This document shows, piece by piece, positions 31,695 to 37,159 of a stretch of DNA of 37,159 bases. The notes below the pieces were generated by a model, which was not told the DNA's origin, did not search any database, and saw only the letters and a program-made list of their open reading frames with translations. Position 1 is the first letter of the stretch. Each line of letters opens with the position of its first letter. A program made the position numbers and the translations under genes. Source of the stretch: Coriobacteriia bacterium (GTDB lineage Bacteria > Actinomycetota > Coriobacteriia > Coriobacteriales > UBA8131); contig WRHL01000009.1 in the NCBI GenBank assembly GCA_009783245.1, forward strand, positions 1 to 37,159, given 5' to 3'.

Positions 31695-33431
31695 ATGAGT
31701 AAAGTGAAGATGACGCCCAGCGAGGCCATGTGCGAGACGCTGCTGGCGGAGGGCGTGACCCATGTGACAGGCATTGTGGGCAGCGCCTTCATGGACCTGC
31801 TGGACCTGTTCCCCACGGCGGGGATCAAGTTCATCCCGGTGCGGCACGAGCAGAGCGCGGGGCACATGGAGGACGCGTATTGCCGCATCACCGGTAAGTG
31901 CGGGGTCATCACCGGGCAGAACGGCCCCGGCATCACCAACATGGTGACCTCGGTGGCGGCGGCCAACATGGCGCACACGCCGCTGGTGGTGATCTGCCCC
32001 TCTGCCGGCTCCACCTCGGTGGGTTGGGACGGCTTCCAAGAGGCCGACACCGTGCAGATCTTCAAGGCTATCACCAAGGCCGCCATCCGGGTGCCGCACC
32101 CCTCGCGCGCGGCGGACTGCCTGCGCAACGCCTTCCGCATTGCCTACGCTGAGCGCGGTGCGGTGCTATTGGACATCCCGCGCGACTATTTCTACGGTGA
32201 GCTGGAAGAGCGCATACTGCAACCGCACCAGTACCGCGTGGACAAGCGCGGCTGCGGCGATCCGCAGGACCTCGCAAAGGCCATCGAGCTGCTCTCTGGC
32301 GCCAAGAACCCGGTCATCATCTCTGGCCGCGGCGTGGTGGACACGCAGGCCTGGGGGCCCGTTGCCAGTATTGCCGAGAAGCTCACGGCCCCCGTTGTCT
32401 GCACCTATCTGCACAACGACGCCTTCCCGGCGGACCACCCGCTGTGGATGGGACCCATTGGCTACATGGGCTCCAAGGCCGCCATGAAGACCCTGTCCGA
32501 GGCTGACGTCATGCTGGCCATCGGCACGCGGCTGAGTGTCTTTGGTACCCTGCCGCAGTACGACATCAACTACTTCCCCGAGGAAGCCAAGATCATCCAG
32601 ATCGACATCAACCCGCGCCACATAGGCCGCACCCACCCGGTAGAGCTGGGCATGATAGCCGACGCGCTGGAGGCCACCAAGGCCATCGACGCGGGGCTGG
32701 CTGCGCAGCCGGTCAACGAGGAGCGCATGGCTGTTGTGCGGGCACGACAGGCCGAGTGGGACCAGGAGATCTATGACCTGGCCATGGTGGATGGCGTGCC
32801 GATGAACCCGCGCCGCGCCCTGCTCGAGATCTGCAAGGTGCTGCCAGAAAACGCCATTGTCGCAACGGACATAGGCAACGTCTCCTCCACAGCTAACAGC
32901 TATCTGCGCTTCAAAGGCGAGGGGCGCCACGTTGCAGCCCTGACCTTTGGTAACACCGGCTTTGCCTATCCCGCGGCCCTGGGTGCGCAGCTCGCCAAGC
33001 CCGACGCGCCGGTGGTGGCCATCATAGGCGACGGCGCCTGGGGTATGAGCCTGCATGAGGTGAGCACGGCTGTGGAGCACAACCTGCCGGTGGTCGCTAT
33101 TGTGTTCAGGAACATGGCCTGGTGTGCCGAGAAGAAGAACCAGATCGACTTCTTCAACAACCGCTTCATCGGCTGCGAGATCCCCAATCCCAAGACCTTC
33201 GCCCCGGTGGCTGAGGCCATGGAGGCCGTGGGCGTGAGCGTCTCCGATCCGGAGCAGGTGGGGCCTGCCTTGGCTGCCGCCCTGGCATCCCGTAAGCCCA
33301 CCGTGCTGGAGATCTGCTGCGACGGCACCCAGCTGGCGCCGCCCTTCCGGAAGGACGCATTCAAGATGCCCACCCGCCTTCTGCCCAAGTACGCCCACCT
33401 GGACGTGCGCAACTGGGACATGCACGATTAA
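31695..33431 (+). CDS. xsc: Sulfoacetaldehyde acetyltransferase
   Basis: 578 residues. A ThDP enzyme of the acetolactate-synthase superfamily with traits I recognise from Xsc: [19 protein letters not shown] at the N-terminus, Glu52 in [36 protein letters not shown] then [39 protein letters not shown] near 445, [13 protein letters not shown], and the tail [13 protein letters not shown]. Xsc splits sulfoacetaldehyde with phosphate to acetyl phosphate and sulfite (EC 2.3.3.15). The sulfite released would be the substrate of the Dsr system in the same window. It has a GGAGAA ribosome site and is the last gene before a strong palindrome at 33488. No phosphate acetyltransferase or acetate kinase is seen here. 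Confidence 0.85.
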   Translation: MSKVKMTPSEAMCETLLAEGVTHVTGIVGSAFMDLLDLFPTAGIKFIPVRHEQSAGHMEDAYCRITGKCGVITGQNGPGITNMVTSVAAANMAHTPLVVICPSAGSTSVGWDGFQEADTVQIFKAITKAAIRVPHPSRAADCLRNAFRIAYAERGAVLLDIPRDYFYGELEERILQPHQYRVDKRGCGDPQDLAKAIELLSGAKNPVIISGRGVVDTQAWGPVASIAEKLTAPVVCTYLHNDAFPADHPLWMGPIGYMGSKAAMKTLSEADVMLAIGTRLSVFGTLPQYDINYFPEEAKIIQIDINPRHIGRTHPVELGMIADALEATKAIDAGLAAQPVNEERMAVVRARQAEWDQEIYDLAMVDGVPMNPRRALLEICKVLPENAIVATDIGNVSSTANSYLRFKGEGRHVAALTFGNTGFAYPAALGAQLAKPDAPVVAIIGDGAWGMSLHEVSTAVEHNLPVVAIVFRNMAWCAEKKNQIDFFNNRFIGCEIPNPKTFAPVAEAMEAVGVSVSDPEQVGPALAAALASRKPTVLEICCDGTQLAPPFRKDAFKMPTRLLPKYAHLDVRNWDMHD

Positions 33432-33487
33432 GCGCGACTGAGCGCGACAAAGCGCGACTAACTGACATAAAGGGGAGGGTCCCTCGA

Positions 33488-33519
33488 GAAGGGCGGTGGT
33501 CTGCAGACCACCGCCCTTC
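33488..33519 (+). terminator. Perfect 32-bp palindrome after xsc
   Basis: GAAGGGCGGTGGTCTG followed directly by its complement, with no loop bases apart from the centre. It is GC-rich and lies 57 bp after the xsc stop. There is no T run, so it is a candidate terminator or an RNA-end-stabilising stem. Confidence 0.55.
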
Positions 33520-33540
33520 CCACATGAAATGTGGTACAAT

Positions 33541-33632
33541 CCGGTGTAGCAGCGCCCGCCTACTTGTGAAGCTTGCGACGGGTGCGCTTGGGATTTTGGA
33601 AGCGGTCTGACTAGGGCCGCTTCTCTTTATCT
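33541..33632 (+). ncRNA. Possible small RNA antisense to the 3' end of the 39-residue peptide gene
   Basis: A -10-like TACAAT (33535-33540) precedes about 90 nt that can form two stems. The second, GAAGCGG (33599-33605) with CCGCTTC (33617-33623), is followed by TCTTTATCTTT, an intrinsic-terminator pattern on the plus strand. The transcript would pair with the last codons and 3' end of the small gene coded on the minus strand. There is no clear -35 box. This is a structural suggestion only. Confidence 0.35.
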
Positions 33633-33730
33633 TTGCGCATCTTGCGCCAGATCCTGCACACCGCCCCAGCTAGAGCTACCAGCGCCGTAACTATCGTCGC
33701 CACAGCTGCCGCTGCGTTGAGTGTGTCCAT
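33611..33730 (-). CDS. 39-residue membrane peptide, type I toxin-like
   Basis: A short gene with a near-ideal ribosome site AAAGGAGGTGATA about 6 nt before the ATG (33728-33730). The peptide has one hydrophobic helix (AAAAVATIVTALVALAGAV) and a strongly basic tail (RIWRKMRKDKEKRP). This is the build of holin-like type I toxins (TxpA, Fst, Ldr groups), although I see no sequence identity that proves membership. Upstream on the same strand is a small palindrome, CTTACACAAAGTGTAAG (33827-33843). It stands alone between the xsc operon and the FAD oxidoreductase operon. It could instead be a harmless small membrane protein. Confidence 0.6.
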   Translation of the reverse strand: MDTLNAAAAVATIVTALVALAGAVCRIWRKMRKDKEKRP

Positions 33731-33847
33731 GGGTATCACCTCCTTTCGCAAGGGGCGCACCCGTCTGGCGAACACTGCTACGCTTGGGAGGATAGCAGGA
33801 CGGTCTGAATTTCTTCTAAACGGTACCTTACACAAAGTGTAAGCTGG

Positions 33848-33955
33848 ATGACAAAGGGGACGGTCCCTTTTGTCATGTCCACTGGCGCCTACATGACAAA
33901 AGGGACCGTCCCCTTTGTCATGTCCCCTTTGTCACGTCCCTTTTGTCACATCTAA
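33848..33955. repeat. Family-A palindrome with extra half units
   Basis: Perfect 31-bp arms (33848-33878 and 33891-33921) with GGGACGGTCCCTTTTGTCA cores, followed by two more TGTCCC-type half units to 33955. It is intergenic; the remainder of 33956-34153 is AT-richer leader of the next gene with AAAGGAG before the ATG and no recognised gene. Confidence 0.9.
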
Positions 33956-34153
33956 GGGCTGCTGCGAAGCGGCAAATGTGATTTCAACCAAAGTTTTTCA
34001 GGTTTGGCCACCAGTCACGACAATCCAAGCCCTGTTTTTATCGTATGATGGAGGCACCAGTTCCAAGTTAATAAAAATAACGGCAAACGCAAGTAATCAC
34101 CAAGCAATCAGCAACTCACCAAACAAACGGATAGTGACAGAAAGGAGAATCAC

Positions 34154-35671
34154 ATGGTCAAAAGTGTAGATGTCCTTGTGGTTGGCGCGGGGAATGCCGG
34201 GTTGTCGGCTGCCGCGACGGCCGCGAAGATGGGGTTGAGCACCCTGCTTGTGGAGCGGCACAACCTGCCCGGTGGCAGCGCTTCCAGCTTCAGGCGGGGG
34301 CGCTTCGAGTTTGAGCCGTCTTTGCATGAGATGGCGAACTTCGGCCCACCGGAGAACCCGGGCGATTCACGGGAGCTCTTCGAATGGCTTGGCCTCAATG
34401 TGAAGATGCTGCCGGTGGAGCACGCCTTCCGCACCATTGTGACCGGCCCGGACGGCTACGACGTCACCATGCCCATTGGCGTTGAGAACTTCATTGGCAA
34501 GCTGGCCCAGGAGGTGCCCGGCAGCGCCCCCAGCGTGGCGGCTTTCTTCCAACTAGCCGCTGACGTGGGACGCGCTTTTGGCTACCTGGCGCAGGGGCCG
34601 CCAGACCCCATGGTGCTCATGGAACAGCATTCCAACTTCATGAAGGTCTCGAACCAGCCGGTGGGCGTGGTCCTCGATGAGCTGAAGATGCCGCAAAAGG
34701 CACAGAACATCCTTTTGACCTATTGGCCCTACATGGGCACGCCGCGCAGCCAGTTCGCCTTCATCATGTATGCGCTGATCACCGCCCTCTATGTGAGCAA
34801 GGGCGCCTATATCCCCACGGACCGCTCCCATGAGCTGAGCCTTGCGATGGACCAATCGATCCGCGACAACGGCGGCGAGGTCTGGTACAACACCGAGATA
34901 AGCCGGCTCCTGGTGAAGGACGGGGTCTGCCACGGCGCCGTGACAAAGGACGGGACCGAGATCCAGGCAAAGGCCGTCATCGCGAACTTCTTCCCCAGCA
35001 GGGCCTTTGGCGGCATGGTTGACGGAGCCGAGGTACCGGCGTCAGAGGTCAAGCGCGCCAACGCGCGGCGTATTGGCATGTCGGCCTTCTGCGTGTGGAT
35101 GGGCGTCAGCAAGTCCCCCGAGGAGCTGGGCATCAAGGACTACAGCGTGTTCCTTGCGGACTCGCCGGATTCCGAGGTGCTGTTCGAGGGCATGCACACG
35201 CTGGATGACAACAACTTCTCCATCATGAACTGCCTGAACATCGACAACCCCGGCGCCAGCCCGGAGGGCACCTCGCTTCTGTGGTCCACGCAGCTTTTCG
35301 CCCCCGGTGTCTGGGACAACGTGCGGCCGCAGGACTACAAGGCGCTCAAGAACCGCCTGGCACAAAAGGTCATCAAGCAGTACGAGGACGCCACGGGCGT
35401 CATCATCTCGGACTGCATCGAGGAGATCTCCGTAGGCACGCCGCTGACCTTCGCCCGCTACCTCAACCACCCCCAGGGCTCGATCTACGGCTACCACACC
35501 GCCAACTGGGACTCCATGCTGCCGCGCATCATGGCCAAGGACATGGAACAGCCCGTTAAGGGCCTGTACTTCGCCGGCGGTCACGGCATGCGCACGCTGG
35601 GCTACAGCTCCACCTATGTCAACGGAAAGCAGTCCGCCCAAATGGCCGCCGCGTACCTGAAGGAGGGCTGA
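34154..35671 (+). CDS. FAD-dependent oxidoreductase of the phytoene-desaturase-like family
   Basis: 505 residues. There is an N-terminal dinucleotide fold VLVVGAGNAGLSAAATAAKMG (7-27) with Glu at the end of beta-2 (VERHNLPGGSASSF). The C-terminal FAD motif is GLYFAGGHGMRTLGYSSTYVNG. This is the layout of CrtI/COG1233-type dehydrogenases. There are no carotenoid genes around it, so carotenoid synthesis is unlikely. It is followed after 4 bp by an NAD:2Fe-2S reductase, so the two probably form a redox pair that moves electrons between NAD(P)H and an organic substrate. The substrate is unknown; a sulfonate-related or electron-acceptor role is possible. Confidence 0.85.
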   Translation: MVKSVDVLVVGAGNAGLSAAATAAKMGLSTLLVERHNLPGGSASSFRRGRFEFEPSLHEMANFGPPENPGDSRELFEWLGLNVKMLPVEHAFRTIVTGPDGYDVTMPIGVENFIGKLAQEVPGSAPSVAAFFQLAADVGRAFGYLAQGPPDPMVLMEQHSNFMKVSNQPVGVVLDELKMPQKAQNILLTYWPYMGTPRSQFAFIMYALITALYVSKGAYIPTDRSHELSLAMDQSIRDNGGEVWYNTEISRLLVKDGVCHGAVTKDGTEIQAKAVIANFFPSRAFGGMVDGAEVPASEVKRANARRIGMSAFCVWMGVSKSPEELGIKDYSVFLADSPDSEVLFEGMHTLDDNNFSIMNCLNIDNPGASPEGTSLLWSTQLFAPGVWDNVRPQDYKALKNRLAQKVIKQYEDATGVIISDCIEEISVGTPLTFARYLNHPQGSIYGYHTANWDSMLPRIMAKDMEQPVKGLYFAGGHGMRTLGYSSTYVNGKQSAQMAAAYLKEG

Positions 35672-35675
35672 TGAG

Positions 35676-36914
35676 ATGGCTAACGAAGTCGAACTGAACC
35701 TGGACCCCATGAACCTGATGTACATCATCCCCGAGCGCGTGGACAAGATCGAGGCGGCGCCGGACACCCCACTGCCCGCAGAGTACCCCACCAACGCGCT
35801 GATGCTCTCGCTGCATCCCGAGTGGCAGTACGCGAAGATAGTGGCCATAAAGGAGCACGGAACGGACGCCAAGAGCTATGTTTTGACTCCCGATAAGGAC
35901 AAAGGCACAACCAGCTTCGCCTATTTCAACGCCGGACAATATGTCTGCGTGCTGCTCGCCATTGGCGGCTCGCGCCTGCTGCGGCCCTACTCCATCCGCT
36001 CCGCCCCGGTCGAAGCGCTGGGCGGCGGCGCTGCGGGCGTTGCGGGCTTAGGTAGCACTTACGTGCTCACCATCAAGCGCGCGGCCGACGGCTTCGCCTC
36101 GGACTACATCCTCGACACCTGGGCCGTGGGCGACGCGGTCACCCTCACCGGCCCCGAGGGCAACTTCTGCTATGAGCCGCTGCGCGACAACGCCCACATA
36201 CTTGGCATCGCCGGCGGCAGCGGCATCACGCCCTTCCACTCCCTGGCCAGCGCCATCGCAGACGGCACGGAGGACTGCTCGCTGACCCTGCTCTACGGCA
36301 GCCGCCTGGCAGACGACATCCTCCTGCGCGCTGAGCTGGACGTACTGGCGGCAAAAACCGACAAGTTCAAGGTCATCCATGTGCTCAGCGACGAGCAGGT
36401 CGAGGGCTATGAGCACGGCTTCATCACCACGGAACTCATCTCAAAGTACGCCCCGCCAGAGGGCTACAGCCTCTTCTTATGCGGGCCACAGGTCATGTAC
36501 ACCTTCTGTGACGAGCAGATCGAGCCCCTGGGGCTTGCACCCCGCCTCATCCGCCACGAGCTCTTTGGCGAGTGCAAGGCCCCTGCCGCCCAGCCGGACT
36601 TCCCCGGCTTGTCAGACGCAGCCGCCGCAGCCTACACCTGCACGGTGATCTGTCGCGACCAGAAGCAGGAGATCCCCTGCGCTGTGGGTGAGAGCCTGCT
36701 TGTGGCGCTGGAGCGTGCGGGCATCGCTGCCCCCTCCCGCTGCCGCAGCGGTGAGTGCGGCTTCTGCCACACCAAGCTGCTGGACGGCGAGGTCTTCACC
36801 CCCGCCGCCTTTGACAAGCGCCGCCTGGCCGACGTCACCTTCAACTGCATCCACCCCTGCGTGACCTTCCCGCTGGGCGACGTCACCATCGACCTTCCCA
36901 TCAAGGAGGTCTGA
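35676..36914 (+). CDS. Ferredoxin-NAD reductase-like protein with C-terminal 2Fe-2S domain
   Basis: 412 residues. A 50-residue N-terminal extension precedes the flavin domain with RPYSIRSAP (103-111), an NAD domain with GIAGGSGITPF (177-187) and LCGP (268-271), and a plant-type 2Fe-2S domain with CRSGECGFC and distal Cys395 (Cys356, 361, 364, 395). This is the reductase layout seen in electron-transfer chains of oxygenases and anaerobic flavoenzymes. AAGGAGG lies inside the upstream gene and the two are translationally linked. It likely passes electrons to or from the FAD oxidoreductase coded before it. Confidence 0.88.
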   Translation: MANEVELNLDPMNLMYIIPERVDKIEAAPDTPLPAEYPTNALMLSLHPEWQYAKIVAIKEHGTDAKSYVLTPDKDKGTTSFAYFNAGQYVCVLLAIGGSRLLRPYSIRSAPVEALGGGAAGVAGLGSTYVLTIKRAADGFASDYILDTWAVGDAVTLTGPEGNFCYEPLRDNAHILGIAGGSGITPFHSLASAIADGTEDCSLTLLYGSRLADDILLRAELDVLAAKTDKFKVIHVLSDEQVEGYEHGFITTELISKYAPPEGYSLFLCGPQVMYTFCDEQIEPLGLAPRLIRHELFGECKAPAAQPDFPGLSDAAAAAYTCTVICRDQKQEIPCAVGESLLVALERAGIAAPSRCRSGECGFCHTKLLDGEVFTPAAFDKRRLADVTFNCIHPCVTFPLGDVTIDLPIKEV

Positions 36915-36988
36915 CACTCATTGACGTGGTGGGTCTTGGTCACCCCTACCAGGATCCATTCGCCATCAAGGGGGGCTCTGAAAAGTTT

Positions 36989-37015
36989 GTCACCCCGGGC
37001 CTGGCCCGGGGTGAC
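36989..37015 (+). terminator. GC-rich stem-loop after the reductase gene
   Basis: GTCACCCCGGGC (36989-37000) pairs with GCCCGGGGTGAC (37004-37015) around CTG. The same CCCCGGG palindrome occurs at 8273-8291, so it is both a dispersed repeat and a possible terminator for the FAD/2Fe-2S operon. Confidence 0.55.
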
Positions 37016-37058
37016 GGCTATCTGAGGACAGAATGGGGACGGCAGAATGGGGACGTGA

Positions 37059-37159
37059 CAAAAGGGACGGTTCTGAGGACAGAAGGGGACGGTTCTATTT
37101 TGGCCTTGAAAAGGCCAAAATAGAACCGTCCCCTTCTGTCCTCAGAACCGTCCCTTTTG
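37059..37159. repeat. Long palindromic element, family A (right edge)
   Basis: Perfect 49-bp arms (37059-37107 and 37111-37159) with loop GAA. It is nearly the same element as at 54-146 but in the opposite orientation, and it runs to the last base of the window. Shorter family-A units fill 37021-37058. Confidence 0.92.

Noticed and set aside
30035-33431. Both ThDP genes as subunits of acetolactate synthase for branched-chain amino acids
   Set aside because: No regulatory small subunit or ilvC nearby, each gene is a full-length catalytic subunit, and the second has Xsc-specific motifs.
32166-33539. Long open frame on the minus strand (about 457 codons) across xsc
   Set aside because: Shadow of the xsc codon pattern; no ribosome site and no recognisable domain.
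34154-35671. Carotenoid biosynthesis gene (crtI)
   Set aside because: Family resemblance only; no phytoene synthase or related genes and a redox partner is coded next to it.

Overview
The window is high-GC bacterial DNA of about 37 kb carrying a sulfite-reduction operon, a second operon that looks like organosulfonate breakdown, and a very heavy load of short palindromic repeats. A sortase-type C-terminus on the surface protein, together with many redox proteins and an HgdC-type activase relic, suggests an anaerobic Gram-positive. A full DsrMKJOP complex with a c-type cytochrome is unusual for sulfite-reducing Firmicutes, so an anaerobic actinobacterium (Coriobacteriia/Eggerthellaceae-like) is my best guess. 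This is inference; there is no rRNA in the window. The same palindromic element sits at both edges in opposite orientation, so this may be a whole contig broken at repeats.

Layout. 1-4.9 kb (minus strand): a DUF2284 metal-binding protein, a membrane-anchored protein with an acidic linker, a histidine kinase and OmpR-type regulator, and a rhodanese lipoprotein. 4.9-8.1 kb: an odd fused reading frame that joins a class I fumarase alpha domain to a truncated activase-related (DUF2229) protein, with a palindromic repeat exactly at the junction. 8.5-10.9 kb (plus): DUF2975, a small HTH regulator and DUF4173. 11.1-22.2 kb (minus): ferredoxin-dsrA-dsrB-dsrM-[1.26 kb repeat region]-dsrK-dsrJ-dsrO-dsrP-dsrC-cbiA(dsrN). 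22.4-23.7 kb: an AT-richer insert with a HicAB-like toxin-antitoxin pair and a small membrane protein. 23.8-25.5 kb: a cell-surface protein. 25.6-27.2 kb (minus): siroheme synthase and a LysR regulator. 27.5-33.4 kb (plus): a 3-hydroxyacyl-CoA-dehydrogenase-like enzyme, an MFS transporter, a ThDP enzyme and sulfoacetaldehyde acetyltransferase (xsc). 33.6-33.7 kb: a tiny hydrophobic peptide gene with a possible antisense RNA. 34.2-36.9 kb: an FAD oxidoreductase and an NAD:2Fe-2S reductase.

How it fits together (inference): the MFS protein imports a C2/C3 sulfonate; the dehydrogenase and first ThDP enzyme may convert it to sulfoacetaldehyde; Xsc releases acetyl phosphate and sulfite; DsrAB with DsrC and DsrMKJOP reduces the sulfite, using siroheme from the adjacent biosynthetic gene. 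No sat, aprBA, dsrD or dsrEFH is seen here.

The most unusual property is the repeat load. One palindromic family (core GGGGACGGT with TGTGACAAA arms) and a second family (core CTCGCAATGACGG) lie not only between genes but in frame inside genes (the fused protein, cbiA, dsrO) and possibly across the whole dsrM-dsrK gap, like a Rickettsia-palindromic-element system in an unrelated bacterium.
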